Source: Alistipes sp. (lineage in GTDB: Bacteria; Bacteroidota; Bacteroidia; Bacteroidales; Rikenellaceae). From it: a stretch of DNA of 59,825 nucleotides. A program made the translations under genes and the position numbers. A model generated the notes under the pieces. It made no database searches, was not told where the DNA came from, and saw only the letters and a program-made list of their open reading frames with translations. Below are positions 42,794 through 52,924 of this stretch, in pieces. Position 1 is the first letter of the stretch. Each line of letters starts with the position of its first letter. The stretch is from the NCBI GenBank assembly GCA_017629145.1, contig JAGBXR010000011.1:1-59825 (forward strand). Direction: 5' to 3'.

Positions 42794-44962
42794 ATGAGAG
42801 TGATGCGTATGATACGATGGATTGCGATTGTGGTTGTGGCAATGCTGCTTCCGCAATTGTCGTATGCCCAGATCGACGCTGCTGCTTTGGCGCGCTCTCA
42901 ACGAAATAATGGCGGTACCGACATCTATGGAAACCCAACAGGGCAGAACGGTTTTGGTGCCGATGGTATGCCTCTTGCCGATGGCGAGATGGGTGCTGAA
43001 GGCGAGACTGCCGATTCGACCGAAACAAAGAAGAAGAGAGAGCGCAAGCCTCTTGAGTCATACTATTTCAGCGATACGGTGCGAGCACTGTCCAACTGGA
43101 AGTGGAGTGTCGATCCCGACTACAACCGCGTAAACATCAAGCCTCTCGATACCACACTCTCGGACTGGCGTATCGACTATGTCTTCTATCGCGAAGGTGT
43201 CGGTGATATGGCGTTGGGTGGCCTCGGTCAGTCGTCGCAGCCAGTCAACTGGTTTGATCGCCGCCAAGACCCCGACTTCACGTTCGCACGCAGCTACGAT
43301 GCCTACACAGCACGTCTTGATAATGTTCCGTTCTACAATAGCAAGAAGCCTCTGACTAACCTTACCTATTTGGAGTCGGGTCAGAAACGCTATCGCGAGG
43401 AGCACCTCGAGATTACGCACTCGCAGAACATCACACCTTCGATGTCGGCAAATGTGCAGTACAAGGCGCGTAGTACGATGGGTCTCTACGATTGGCAGCG
43501 CACGAAGAATCACGCCCTCTCGGTGGGTTATGCTTATACGGGAAAGCGCTACTCGATTCACGCGGCCTATATGAACAATACGGTGCAGACTCGCGAGAAC
43601 GGTGGTGTCGTAGGTAAGTGGGCTATTGCCGATACGGTCTTCGAGATGCCTTCGGGTGTGCCTATGCGTCTGGCATCGGCAGAGGCTGAAAACCACTACC
43701 GTAACAACGCCTTCTTCGTAAAGCAGGCGTATGCGATACCGCTCGAGCGCGTTACGGAGTATGACTTCTCGCTGGCTGACCTATCGGCAGTATTCATCGG
43801 TCATCAGTTCGAGTTTAATACCTGGTCGAAGGTATATACCGACAAGCGTGCAACGTATACAAACGAGCGAGGTCAGTATGACGATAAGGGTAATTATACG
43901 CCTACGACCCACGAATACTACGAGAACTGGTATATCGACCCCAAGACCACGCGAGATTCAATCAGCGAGAGGTTGATATCCAATAAGCTCTATGTGCAGA
44001 TTCAGCCGTGGGATCGCAATGGTGCAGTAAGTACGATTGATGCGGGTGTAGGTCTCGACCTGCATACCTACTCATATCTCAATTTAGAGAACTACATAGC
44101 TGGTAAAATGACACGCGACCATCGCACATCGTGGTATGCCTACGGTGCGACAGGAGGACACATCAAGCGCTATGCCGACTGGGGAGTCGATGTTAAGTAC
44201 TACCCGTCGGGCTATCGAGGCGGAGATCTCTCTGTGGGTGCTGATATCACCCTGAGGGCATATATCCGCGAACATCCCCTGATTCTCAGCGGTAAGTTCC
44301 GTCAGGAGCTCCGCTCTCCAGGCTACTGGGAGGAGAATCTATTCTCAAACCACTATGCGTGGTTTAACTCTTTTGGTAAAGAGTCTGAGACTCGTTTCGA
44401 GGTGAACTTCTCAGTTCCGGGTATAGCCTTGGAGGTGGGAGCTTGGCAAGGTGTTATGAGTAATATGATATACTACGACGCCAACAGCCGCGTATCTCAA
44501 CATTCGGATGCTGTGAGCCTCACGAGTCTGTATGCACGCAAGGATTTCCGCATTGCGGGATTCCATTTGGATCACAGGGCATTGGTACAATTCACGTCCA
44601 ATGAGAGCGTTCTTCCCGTACCACTGTTGAGTGCCTACCTCTCGTACTACTACGAGTTCTGGGTGGTGCGCGACGTGTTGCGTGTGCAGGTTGGCTTCGA
44701 CGGCCGTTTCAATACGGCGTACTATGCGCCGAGCTACAATCCTGCACTCTCGGTCTTCTTCAATCAGCGCGATGTTAAGGTGGGCAACTACCCATACCTC
44801 GATGCGTTTGTGTCGGCCAAGTGGAAGCGAATGCGCATTCTGCTGAAGCTCCAGCACTTGAACCAGAACCTATTTGGTAATGGTGAGTACTTCCAGGTGG
44901 CTCATTATCCGCTTAATCCGCGAATGTTCAAGTTTGGTATCTCGTGGTCGTTCTACGACTAA
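42794..44962 (+). CDS. Putative porin (Porin_10-like)
   Basis: 722 residues with a signal peptide (about 1-26, ending LSYAQ) and a low-complexity acidic N-terminal segment. A long region of alternating aromatic beta strands ends in FGISWSFYD, as expected for an outer-membrane barrel. The overall plan (FSDTVRALSNWKWSVDPDYN, then the Leu-Asp-Asn and Tyr-rich strands) fits the Bacteroidota putative-porin family. ATG 42794, 42803 and 42809 are all possible starts. It begins 19 bp after pssA. Confidence 0.85.
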   Translation: MRVMRMIRWIAIVVVAMLLPQLSYAQIDAAALARSQRNNGGTDIYGNPTGQNGFGADGMPLADGEMGAEGETADSTETKKKRERKPLESYYFSDTVRALSNWKWSVDPDYNRVNIKPLDTTLSDWRIDYVFYREGVGDMALGGLGQSSQPVNWFDRRQDPDFTFARSYDAYTARLDNVPFYNSKKPLTNLTYLESGQKRYREEHLEITHSQNITPSMSANVQYKARSTMGLYDWQRTKNHALSVGYAYTGKRYSIHAAYMNNTVQTRENGGVVGKWAIADTVFEMPSGVPMRLASAEAENHYRNNAFFVKQAYAIPLERVTEYDFSLADLSAVFIGHQFEFNTWSKVYTDKRATYTNERGQYDDKGNYTPTTHEYYENWYIDPKTTRDSISERLISNKLYVQIQPWDRNGAVSTIDAGVGLDLHTYSYLNLENYIAGKMTRDHRTSWYAYGATGGHIKRYADWGVDVKYYPSGYRGGDLSVGADITLRAYIREHPLILSGKFRQELRSPGYWEENLFSNHYAWFNSFGKESETRFEVNFSVPGIALEVGAWQGVMSNMIYYDANSRVSQHSDAVSLTSLYARKDFRIAGFHLDHRALVQFTSNESVLPVPLLSAYLSYYYEFWVVRDVLRVQVGFDGRFNTAYYAPSYNPALSVFFNQRDVKVGNYPYLDAFVSAKWKRMRILLKLQHLNQNLFGNGEYFQVAHYPLNPRMFKFGISWSFYD

Positions 44963-45006
44963 AGATGAGTATTGTACTGTGATAGCAGCCCACAAACTGC
45001 TAAACA

Positions 45007-45711
45007 ATGTTAAAAAAAGTATCGTTTGTGATTCTTGGCCTGACGACAGTTGCGGCCATTGAGTCAATTAGTGGCACACCTTATGCCTCTGCGGCGCCTG
45101 TCTATAAGGCAGGATTGGTGGATGCCCAACTTCAGGTTGATGAGCAGATGGCTGTGACTGTCGAGCTGCCATACATTATCTCTCGCTTCGACAACGTTAT
45201 GAAGCGTGTCGGTGCAGAACAAGGACAAGATTGGCGACTGATGAGTGCTATAGCATATAGCGAGTCGCGATTTATCGAAAACCTCGTGTCGAGTCAGGGT
45301 GCGGCTGGCATTATGCAGATTCGCCCAATTGTCGCTCGTCACTTTAATGTTCCGGTCGATAAGCTAAATGATACAGAGACCAACATACGTCTTGCAAGTA
45401 TGTTGCTCGGTGAGCTAGGCAAGATGCTTCGCATCCCTGCTGAGGTATCGAATGACGACCGAATGAAGATTATCCTCGCGAGTTACAACGCTGGTGTAGG
45501 CCACGTTCAGGATGCACGACGCCTTGCGCGTGCCGAGGGTGCTAATCCCAACTCGTGGGCTGATGTCAGTCGCTACCTGCGTCTCAAGGCCGATCCTACC
45601 TATTATAATAAGGAGGAGGTGCGCTATGGTCGTTTTACAGGCAGCGGACAGACACTTTCGTATGTGGAAGAGGTGATGGGAAAGTATCGTCACTATTGCT
45701 CCCTAACATAG
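45007..45711 (+). CDS. Lytic transglycosylase, SLT domain
   Basis: 234 residues with an N-terminal signal or anchor (MLKKVSFVILGLTTVAA). The SLT fold is clear: AIAYSESRFIENLVSSQGAA (catalytic Glu in YSESRF), GIMQIRPIVARHFNV, then NDTETNIRLASMLLGEL and LASYNAGVGHV. It cleaves peptidoglycan glycan strands in the periplasm. It is the third gene of the pssA unit and is followed by a strong terminator. Confidence 0.93.
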   Translation: MLKKVSFVILGLTTVAAIESISGTPYASAAPVYKAGLVDAQLQVDEQMAVTVELPYIISRFDNVMKRVGAEQGQDWRLMSAIAYSESRFIENLVSSQGAAGIMQIRPIVARHFNVPVDKLNDTETNIRLASMLLGELGKMLRIPAEVSNDDRMKIILASYNAGVGHVQDARRLARAEGANPNSWADVSRYLRLKADPTYYNKEEVRYGRFTGSGQTLSYVEEVMGKYRHYCSLT

Positions 45712-45753
45712 ATTTCTAACGATAACGGGTCGATTGCGACCACGATATAGAGT

Positions 45754-45805
45754 AGCAACAATGGGTTGTATGCAGAGTACCACCCGTTGTTGCTGTTTTT
45801 GTTTT
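45754..45805 (+). terminator. Terminator after the lytic transglycosylase gene
   Basis: AGCAACAATGGGT (45754-45766) pairs with ACCCGTTGTTGCT (45782-45794), with one mismatch, then a T-rich tail. Confidence 0.88.
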
Positions 45806-45849
45806 GCGAATAGGCCTCTGCCAGGTACCATTCATTACAACATCGCTAC

Positions 45850-45880
45850 AAAAATGGCTGCTCACCGCAGCGAACAGCCC
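45850..45880 (-). terminator. Terminator of the valS unit
   Basis: On the minus strand GGCTG and CAGCC (45879-45875 and 45860-45856) enclose a GC-rich loop and are followed by ATTTTTG. It lies 24 bp past the last gene of the unit. Confidence 0.6.
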
Positions 45881-45903
45881 TATCTATAAATATGTTACTC
45901 GTG

Positions 45904-46479
45904 TTAGCTTACCACATTGGCATTTACCTTAACGTAGTTGTAGCCCATCTTGCGGAGCTGTACGGAAACGCCAATCTCGAACATAACCTTTGTGGTGCGT
46001 GCAAAGATGTGGAATGCCATAACGCTCTGCGCCTCGATACCCTCCTTACGGATTAGTGACTGTGCCCACTCAGCTGTTGTGCGCACCATATCCTCGAGTT
46101 TCTCTGCCTCGGGGGTGTTGAGAGGTGTGGTGAGCAATATCTCGGTGATATACTCATCCATACAGTCGAAGCCACGTGGCTCGGTGAGCATCTTGTGGAT
46201 ATCCTCTACGCCCTCGTAGCGCTTCCACTCCTTGTCCCATAGCACCGCGGCTGCCATACCCTCGTACATAGCCCAGGCAATAGCTACGAGCGGATACTTG
46301 GCAATCTCTGGCACAGCATCGGCCATATATGATGGAGCGGCAGCACGCCACTTCTCGTTAAGCTCCTCTACCTCGAGGAGGCGACCTTCAAGAAGTTTAC
46401 GCTCTGTTAGACGCTCAACGATGGTCTTGCGCAGCTGCTCCTCGTAGCGGTTCAATACTTCGTGTTGTTGTTCTGTCAT
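45904..46479 (-). CDS. Uncharacterised helical cytosolic protein
   Basis: 191 residues without signal peptide. The sequence is almost entirely helical and charged, with a central hydrophobic segment VAIAWAMYEGMAAAVLW and a C-terminal ARTTKVMFEIGVSVQL. No family is recognised. It starts 6 bp after the flavin reductase gene and ends the valS-rnhA unit. Its place suggests steady expression with housekeeping genes. Confidence 0.75.
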   Translation of the reverse strand: MTEQQHEVLNRYEEQLRKTIVERLTERKLLEGRLLEVEELNEKWRAAAPSYMADAVPEIAKYPLVAIAWAMYEGMAAAVLWDKEWKRYEGVEDIHKMLTEPRGFDCMDEYITEILLTTPLNTPEAEKLEDMVRTTAEWAQSLIRKEGIEAQSVMAFHIFARTTKVMFEIGVSVQLRKMGYNYVKVNANVVS

Positions 46480-46485
46480 CGTATC

Positions 46486-47079
46486 TTATCTCTTTGTTTT
46501 CTTTTTACGTACCGACCATCCGAAATGTCCAATCATCTCGCCCAGACGGAAATACTCGCCGTGCGAATAGACTATAGGACGAGCCTTGTCGAGAGAGAAT
46601 TTGCCACTCTCGGGGTCGATAAATCGCTCGTCAGCCTCAATGCCTACCACGTCGGCGATAAACATATCGTGCGAGCCGAGCTCCACGACCTGTCTCACTT
46701 TGCAGCAAATCGACAGAGGTGATTCGCCTACGAGTGGCGCTGCAACGTGGTCGTTGGTCATAGGTGTGAGACCCATCGCCTCCCACTTGTTAACCTCGCG
46801 TCCCGATTTCACGCCGCACCAATCTGTGGCGCGTGCTATCTGCTCGGTTGTGAGGTTGATGACAAACTCGCCAGTACGGCGGATTATGTCGTAGGAGTGG
46901 CGCTCCTTGCGTACCGATATGTAGCACATCGGAGGGTTGGTGCACACTGTGCCAGTCCAGGCTATGGTGAGGAGGTTGTACTCCTCGGGTGTCGAGCCAC
47001 AGCTCACCAGTACCGCTGGAAGCGGATAGATAAGCGTGCCGGGCTTCCACGACTGTTTCTTAAACTCCTTATCCGTCAT
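46486..47079 (-). CDS. Flavin reductase family protein
   Basis: 197 residues. The FMN-binding split-barrel fold of flavin-reductase-like enzymes is indicated by YNLLTIAWTGTVCTNPPMCY, ISVRKERHSYDIIRRTGEF and VINLTTEQIARATDWCGVKS. The likely activity is reduction of flavin with NAD(P)H, but the partner is unknown. The gene overlaps the end of rnhA by 11 bp. Confidence 0.88.
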   Translation of the reverse strand: MTDKEFKKQSWKPGTLIYPLPAVLVSCGSTPEEYNLLTIAWTGTVCTNPPMCYISVRKERHSYDIIRRTGEFVINLTTEQIARATDWCGVKSGREVNKWEAMGLTPMTNDHVAAPLVGESPLSICCKVRQVVELGSHDMFIADVVGIEADERFIDPESGKFSLDKARPIVYSHGEYFRLGEMIGHFGWSVRKKKTKR

Positions 47080-47521
47080 ATCCTGTATCCTCCAAAAGAT
47101 TAGGCTGTAGTGCTGCGGCTACGGCAAGCTCGTCGCAGCGGTTATTCTCTACTGTCGAGGCGTGGCCCTTGACCCAAACGAAGCGCACGTTGTGGCGGCG
47201 ATAGACTCTCAAGAAACGCATCCACAAATCGGGGTTCTTCTTGCCAGCAAAGCCCTTGCGCTCCCAGCCAAATACCCAGCGCTGGTTAACGGCCTCGACA
47301 ACATACTTCGAATCGGAGTATAGCGTAACATTCGAGCCGTCGTACTTAAGGGCCTCCAGCGCTACGCATACGCCCAACAGCTCCATACGGTTGTTGGTCG
47401 TGAGACGATAGCCTGCCGAAAGCTCCTTACGGTATGGTCCCGAGAGCATTACGACACCATAGCCGCCCGGACCAGGGTTACCCCTGGCCGAGCCGTCGGT
47501 GTATATCGTAATATCTGCCAT
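47069..47521 (-). CDS. rnhA: Ribonuclease HI
   Basis: 150 residues. It cuts the RNA strand of RNA-DNA hybrids. Catalytic carboxylates are visible: Asp9 in YTDGSARGNPGPGGYG, Glu in TNNRMELLG, Asp in YSDSKYVVEAVNQ and Asp in NNRCDELA. The basic protrusion region (RKGFAGKKNPDLWMRF) is present. It follows valS by 20 bp and overlaps the flavin reductase gene. Confidence 0.95.
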   Translation of the reverse strand: MADITIYTDGSARGNPGPGGYGVVMLSGPYRKELSAGYRLTTNNRMELLGVCVALEALKYDGSNVTLYSDSKYVVEAVNQRWVFGWERKGFAGKKNPDLWMRFLRVYRRHNVRFVWVKGHASTVENNRCDELAVAAALQPNLLEDTGYDG

Positions 47522-47541
47522 CGCTGTATCCTCGCTCTTTA

Positions 47542-50166
47542 CTACTGCAATGCAGCCATCTGCTCCTTGATAGCGGCAATTTTTGCCTCGGCATCAGCCT
47601 GCTTTGCGCGCTCGTTGGCAACAACCTTCTCGGGCGCAGAGCTTACGAAGCGCTCGTTCGAGAGCTTTTTCATAACGCTTGCAAGGAAGCCCTCGTAGTA
47701 GGTCAAATCCTCGCCGAGCTTCTTGAGCTCTGCCTCGCGGTCGATCTTGCCCTCCATAGGGATGAAATACTGCGTAGTCTTGATAATGAAGGCAGCAGCT
47801 GTGCTGTCCTTTTCTGTTACAGCCTCAATCTGTTTGAGGTTGCCCATCTTCTCGATAACGGCAGCATACTCTGCTGGGTAGTTCTCGTCAGCGATATAGT
47901 TCAATGCCAATGGCTCCTTCTGTGCAATGTTCTTCTGCTTGCGGACGTTGCGAATAGCCGAAATCACCTCCTGTGCGAGTGTGAAACGTGCCAAAATCGA
48001 CTCGTTAGCCTCGCGCTCTGCAACAGGCTGGCGTGCAATAACGATAGACTTCACCTCTGCCTCTGGCTTCAAGTCCTGCCAGATCTCCTCGGTGATGAAT
48101 GGCATAAATGGATGCAACATACGCAACAACATATCGAAGTAGTGCTTTGTGCGTGCGATAGTCTGCGCGTCTGCTGGCTGCTGGTATGCTGGCTTAACCA
48201 TCTCAAGGTACCAACCGCTGAAGTCATCCCAGAACAGGCGGTAAAGCTCGGTGAATGCCTCCGAGATGCGGTACTGCTCCATATCGCGGTCGATGCGTGC
48301 TACGCGCTCTGTCATAACCTCGTCAAACCACTCGATAGCCTGGCGACAAGCCTCGCTCTGCTCCAACTTCTCGTCAACCTCCCACATATTGATAAGGCGG
48401 TATGCGTTCCAGATCTTGTTGCCAAAGTTACGGCCCTGCTCGCAGAGTGCCTCGTCGAACATAACGTCGTTACCTGCCGATGTCGACATAAGCATAGCTA
48501 CACGCATACCATCGGCACCATACTTCGCAATGAGGTCGAGTGGATCGGGCGAGTTACCGAGCTGCTTTGACATCTTGCGGCCGAGCTTATCGCGAACGAT
48601 ACCTGTGAAGTATACATTGCCGAATGGCTTCTCGTTACGCCACTCATAGCCTGCCATAATCATACGTGCTACCCAGAAGAAGATGATATCTGGACCAGTC
48701 ACCAGGTCGTTGGTAGGGTAGTAGTACTCGATCTCAGGGTTGTTAGGATAGCGCAAACCGTCAAATACCGAGATAGGCCACAACCAAGATGAGAACCAAG
48801 TGTCGAGAACATCCTCGTCCTGGCGCAAGTCGGCCATCGTAAGCGATGCGTCCTTCTCCTGTGCGAGTGCCAAAGCCTCCTCTGCACTCTCTGCTACCAC
48901 GTAGCCACCCTTTGGCAAGTAGTATGCAGGGATACGCTGACCCCACCACAACTGACGTGAGATACACCAGTCCTTGATGTTCTCCATCCAGTGGCGGTAT
49001 GTATTCTTATACTTCGCAGGAACAAACTTGATGATATCCTCCAATACGGCAGTCGTAGCAGGCTTTGCAAGCTCCTCCATCGACAAGAACCACTGCATCG
49101 AGAGTTTTGGCTCGATAGCAACACCCGTACGCTCCGAGAAACCAACGTTGTTGGTGTATGGCTCAACCTTCTCCAAGAGGTTGGCTGCTGCGAGGTCGCC
49201 CTCGATAACACGGCGGCACTCGAAGCGCTCCATACCAACGTACATACCAACCTTGTCGTTGATAGTGCCATTGTCGTTGAAGATGTCGATAGTCTCAAGG
49301 CCAAACTTCTCGCCGAGCATATAGTCGTTAACATCGTGTGCAGGGGTTACCTTCAATGCGCCGGTACCAAACTCGAGGTCTACATACTCATCGCGAATAA
49401 CAGGAATCGAACGACCTACGAGAGGTACGATAACGCGTGCATCCTCTGCGAGCCACTTGTAGCGCTCGTCGTTAGGGTTAACACACAATGCTGTATCGCC
49501 GAGGATAGTCTCTGGACGTGTTGTAGCTACAACGATATACTTGTCCGAGCCCTCGACCTGATAGCGCAAGTAGTAGAGCTTACCCTGTGACTCCTTGTAT
49601 ACAACCTCCTCATCCGAGAGAGCTGTCTGTGCCGATGGATCCCAGTTCACCATACGTACGCCACGATAGATGCGGCCCTTGCGGAAGAGGTCTACGAAGA
49701 CCTTGATAACGCCTGCCGAGCGAGCCTCATCCATTGTGAAGCAGGTGCGCTCCCAATCGCAAGATGCACCGAGCTTACGGAGCTGCTGGAGGATGATACC
49801 TCCGTGCTTCTCCTTCCACTCCCACGCGTGCTTGAGGAACTCCTCGCGAGTGAGCGATGCCTTGTCGATACCCTCGGCCTTGAGCTTTGCTACGACCTTG
49901 GCCTCGGTAGCAATTGATGCGTGGTCGGTACCTGGTACCCAGCAAGCATTCTTGCCCTGCATACGTGCACGACGCACCAATACATCCTGCAATGTATTGT
50001 TGAGCATATGACCCATATGCAACATACCTGTTACGTTTGGTGGTGGAATCACGATAGTGTAGGGCTCACGCTCGTCTGGCTCTGAATGGAAAAGATTGTT
50101 CTCGATCCAGAAGTCATACCACTTCTGCTCGATTGTTTCGGGTAAATACTTGTCTGCTAACTGCAT
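47542..50166 (-). CDS. valS: Valyl-tRNA synthetase
   Basis: 874 residues. A class I synthetase that charges tRNA-Val. The HIGH-type motif appears in [17 protein letters not shown], the editing domain in the [15 protein letters not shown] region, and the KMSKS motif as [14 protein letters not shown]. The C-terminal coiled-coil arm (about 800-874) is present. It is the first gene of a four-gene unit, with a clear promoter ~96-126 bp upstream; the leader shows no T-box or attenuator. Confidence 0.97.
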   Translation of the reverse strand: MQLADKYLPETIEQKWYDFWIENNLFHSEPDEREPYTIVIPPPNVTGMLHMGHMLNNTLQDVLVRRARMQGKNACWVPGTDHASIATEAKVVAKLKAEGIDKASLTREEFLKHAWEWKEKHGGIILQQLRKLGASCDWERTCFTMDEARSAGVIKVFVDLFRKGRIYRGVRMVNWDPSAQTALSDEEVVYKESQGKLYYLRYQVEGSDKYIVVATTRPETILGDTALCVNPNDERYKWLAEDARVIVPLVGRSIPVIRDEYVDLEFGTGALKVTPAHDVNDYMLGEKFGLETIDIFNDNGTINDKVGMYVGMERFECRRVIEGDLAAANLLEKVEPYTNNVGFSERTGVAIEPKLSMQWFLSMEELAKPATTAVLEDIIKFVPAKYKNTYRHWMENIKDWCISRQLWWGQRIPAYYLPKGGYVVAESAEEALALAQEKDASLTMADLRQDEDVLDTWFSSWLWPISVFDGLRYPNNPEIEYYYPTNDLVTGPDIIFFWVARMIMAGYEWRNEKPFGNVYFTGIVRDKLGRKMSKQLGNSPDPLDLIAKYGADGMRVAMLMSTSAGNDVMFDEALCEQGRNFGNKIWNAYRLINMWEVDEKLEQSEACRQAIEWFDEVMTERVARIDRDMEQYRISEAFTELYRLFWDDFSGWYLEMVKPAYQQPADAQTIARTKHYFDMLLRMLHPFMPFITEEIWQDLKPEAEVKSIVIARQPVAEREANESILARFTLAQEVISAIRNVRKQKNIAQKEPLALNYIADENYPAEYAAVIEKMGNLKQIEAVTEKDSTAAAFIIKTTQYFIPMEGKIDREAELKKLGEDLTYYEGFLASVMKKLSNERFVSSAPEKVVANERAKQADAEAKIAAIKEQMAALQ

Positions 50167-50261
50167 AATCTTATATTTTTGTTATTGTTATCGTCAATCT
50201 TAACTATTGAAATTCTTCGCATTATGCACGCGCGTACGTCTCGCATATGCGCAACATTCGA

Positions 50262-50292
50262 CAAAGATATAAATATTTTGCGAAAAAACAAA
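50262..50292 (-). promoter_or_regulatory. Promoter of the valS unit
   Basis: Minus-strand TTTG (50292-50289), 19 bp, TATCTTTG (50269-50262). It abuts the structured element at 50300. Confidence 0.7.
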
Positions 50293-50299
50293 AATAAGA

Positions 50300-50414
50300 A
50301 GCTGTATAAAAGGCTGCTTTTTCTTCTGCTTGTGCTTAAGATGCTCGCATACGTTTTAGTATGCTACACTTTTTTTGAATTTCACAAGCCTAAAATCAGC
50401 TCTTTTATACAGCT
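50300..50414 (+). repeat. Structured hairpin element, copy B
   Basis: Outer arms AGCTGTATAAAAG...CTG and CAG...CTTTTATACAGCT (50300-50316 and 50397-50414) form ~17 bp. Inner pairs are GCTTGTG with CACAAGC and GCATAC with GTATGC around GTTTTA. Blocks GCTTG, ATGCTC, TACG, CTTTTT and GCCTAAAA match copy A at 28003-28122, but the stems differ and still pair. It lies between the valS promoter and the end of the TonB receptor gene. Confidence 0.7.
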
Positions 50415-50447
50415 CTGTGATTAGCTGAATTAGCGTCGGTTGCTTAT

Positions 50448-52787
50448 TTAGATATGGAACTTCACGCCGAAGAAATATGTGCGTGGAAGTGCTGGACCAT
50501 AGATGTATGCCGAGTCGCGACCAGCACCAACATCTATATCGTTCTGGTATGAGTCGAGGATATTCTTTACACCCACGTTGACCTCCAATTTGATGATATC
50601 GGTGAGCTTGAAGGTGTAGCCAACCTTTAGACCGAGATCCCAGAAGGCTGGGGTTTCGACCTCCGAGTCGGGCATCTCGACACCATTGGGAAGGGTATAT
50701 GCGCTATGCTGCACAAGCATTCGGCCCGTATATGTTCCGAATAACGATGCGGTGAGCTGACGTGTGATATAGTAGTTGGCATTGAGATATCCGTAGTGGT
50801 CGGGTGAGCGGAACATACGGCGCTGTGCCTCGACATCCTCGGACCACTGCTCGGGCTCGACATACTTGCTCTTCTGGAAGGTGTAGCCAAGCTGTACGTC
50901 GAAGACATTGGTGATGCCCATCTTAAGCTCTGCTGTGATGCCTCCAACGCGAGCACCAGCCGCATTGCGGCGAGTCTTATAGATAAAGTTGTTGCCCTCA
51001 TCATCGGTGCTCTCGCCGGTCTTCTCGAGTGTGAAAACATCGTTGAGCATAGTGTAGAATCCCTCGACAAGAAGGTTGGCCTGCAAGCGTCCGAAAGCCT
51101 TGTAATAGTCGGCCGAAGCACTGAACGAATGTGAGAACTCGGGACGGAGATTTGGATCTATCTCAATAATTGATACAGAGTGGTTTAGTGCATCGATATG
51201 CAGGTCTTCGTTATAGGCCTGTGGCGCGCGATAACCGCTCGAATACGACAGGCGCAAACCGAGGTTCTCGATGGGGCTGTAACGCACATTTGCGCGAGGT
51301 GCAAAGATTGGGCGGTCGATCATATTATGCTTGTCGAGACGGAAGCCGATAAGCACATTTATCACATCGCTCTTCCACTCGTTCTGTGCAAAAAGTCCAA
51401 TGGTCGAAGTCTGCTGATCGAGGATGCGGTCGGTTGCGATATAGTGGTCGTTGAGCGAGTTGTAGTTGTACTCGACACCGGCCGTTAGTTCGGCTGGCAG
51501 ACCTGCCTTATAGTTGAACGTATACTGACCACCAGCCACGAACATAAAGTCCTTGGTTGTACCGTAGGCATTAGGGTTCATATCTGCTCCGAAATAGCTT
51601 GAGCGGCTGATGCCCTGTGCCGAAGTATAGATGCTTGCGCGGTGACGCATATTGGGGAAGTAGTCGAACTTGAGACCACCACCATCGATATTGTGGTCTA
51701 CCTGCTCACAGATGTAGGACATATGTGGCGCTCCGTCGAGGTTGTCACCACCACGGCGGAAGTCGTGAATATGGTGATACTCGGCCGATAGGCGCGAATG
51801 TGTCGAGGTCTTGTAGTATGCGCGGAAACCAGCGGTCTCGGAGCGCAGACGTGTGATATCGGAGAAGCCATCGTCGTTGCGGTCGTAGCCATCGCGATAC
51901 TTCACCTGACCAAAGATATATGTTCCCATTTTGTAGTCATCCGATACGAATGCACCGCCAATAGAGGTGTTGATATCGGGTGTGCCATCCTTCATAAAGT
52001 TTGAAGTGTTGGATATCGAGAGGGTGTTGCGTACGGGATCTTTGGTGATGATATTTACCACGCCACCGATAGCATTCGAACCGAAGAGTGCCGAGCCGCC
52101 ACCGCGAATTACCTCGACGCGCTCAACCATTGCTACGGGCATAAGGTCAAGGCCGTAAACGCCTGCAAGCGAGGAGAATATGGCACGGCTATCGAGCAGA
52201 ATTTGAGAGTATTGTCCCTCCAGACCGTTGATGCGTAGCTGTGGTGCTCCGCAGTTTCCGCAGGTGTTCTCGACGCGTAGTCCCGACTGGAAGTTCATAG
52301 CCTCGGAGAGGTTGGCCGAAGCCGTGCCCTCGAAGAGTTTTGTTGAGGCTACATTTACGACCGTTGAGGTCTTGCGTCTGTCGGTCTCGTTGCGTGTTGC
52401 CGATACGACAACCTCGTCGACCAGCAGAGCTGTGCTCTCTAACGAGAAGTTGAGCTCTACGGTAGTGTTGCGGTCGGCGGTGTAGAGATACTCAATAGTG
52501 TTGTAGCCGATTGCCGAAATTACAAGCATCACGTCGCCCTCGGGGAGATTGTTGATGCGGTAGTGGCCTGTGCCGTCGGCAGCGCAGCCTATGGTTGTAT
52601 CTTTGACAGCAATTGTTGCGTAGGGTATATGCTCGTCGTTTTCGGCGGCGATGATATGTCCGTAGATGTTGGCATCCGTATTTTTGCCACGTGGCTTTTC
52701 CTGTATGAATGTTGTGGTCGGGATGCTGTTCTGTGCCCAGGCGTTGCAGCAGATAAGAAGTGCGAGGGCTAATAGTGTATGTTTCAT
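50448..52787 (-). CDS. TonB-dependent receptor with CxxC plug motif
   Basis: 779 residues from ATG 52787 (signal peptide 1-19, ending CNAWAQ). A carboxypeptidase-regulatory-like domain (about 41-120) precedes a TonB-box-like DEVVVSATR (124-132), the plug (to about 260, with VERVEVIRGGGSALFGSNA) and a barrel ending in PRTYFFGVKFHI. The plug carries CGNC (Cys176, Cys179) just before RINGLEGQYSQILLDSR. The substrate is unknown; the CxxC pair and a His-rich neighbour hint at metal or metal-complex uptake, which is inference. Its promoter is 29-59 bp upstream. Confidence 0.9.
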   Translation of the reverse strand: MKHTLLALALLICCNAWAQNSIPTTTFIQEKPRGKNTDANIYGHIIAAENDEHIPYATIAVKDTTIGCAADGTGHYRINNLPEGDVMLVISAIGYNTIEYLYTADRNTTVELNFSLESTALLVDEVVVSATRNETDRRKTSTVVNVASTKLFEGTASANLSEAMNFQSGLRVENTCGNCGAPQLRINGLEGQYSQILLDSRAIFSSLAGVYGLDLMPVAMVERVEVIRGGGSALFGSNAIGGVVNIITKDPVRNTLSISNTSNFMKDGTPDINTSIGGAFVSDDYKMGTYIFGQVKYRDGYDRNDDGFSDITRLRSETAGFRAYYKTSTHSRLSAEYHHIHDFRRGGDNLDGAPHMSYICEQVDHNIDGGGLKFDYFPNMRHRASIYTSAQGISRSSYFGADMNPNAYGTTKDFMFVAGGQYTFNYKAGLPAELTAGVEYNYNSLNDHYIATDRILDQQTSTIGLFAQNEWKSDVINVLIGFRLDKHNMIDRPIFAPRANVRYSPIENLGLRLSYSSGYRAPQAYNEDLHIDALNHSVSIIEIDPNLRPEFSHSFSASADYYKAFGRLQANLLVEGFYTMLNDVFTLEKTGESTDDEGNNFIYKTRRNAAGARVGGITAELKMGITNVFDVQLGYTFQKSKYVEPEQWSEDVEAQRRMFRSPDHYGYLNANYYITRQLTASLFGTYTGRMLVQHSAYTLPNGVEMPDSEVETPAFWDLGLKVGYTFKLTDIIKLEVNVGVKNILDSYQNDIDVGAGRDSAYIYGPALPRTYFFGVKFHI

Positions 52788-52815
52788 TGTCCGAAGAGTG
52801 TTTGTTTTACTTGTG

Positions 52816-52846
52816 CAAAGGTAGCTACAATGCACAATGCGAGCAA
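52816..52846 (-). promoter_or_regulatory. Promoter of the CxxC TonB receptor
   Basis: Minus-strand TTG (52846-52844), 20 bp, TACCTTTG (52823-52816). It lies between the His-rich gene and the receptor, so the receptor can be expressed separately. Confidence 0.55.
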
Positions 52847-52924
52847 TCGCTAAAAGTAGTGATTTCGCAGAGGGTTAATGCCCTAAAATGGTTAAAATCA
52901 ATGTCGTGTTAGTGTGAAGATGGA

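Noticed and set aside
50167-50261. T-box or attenuator in the valS leader
   Set aside because: No T-box sequence, specifier-like stem or terminator is visible; the leader is short and unstructured by eye.
52788-52924. Cobalamin or other riboswitch upstream of the TonB receptor
   Set aside because: The spacer is only 137 bp, the predicted leader ~20 bases, and no conserved riboswitch core is seen.
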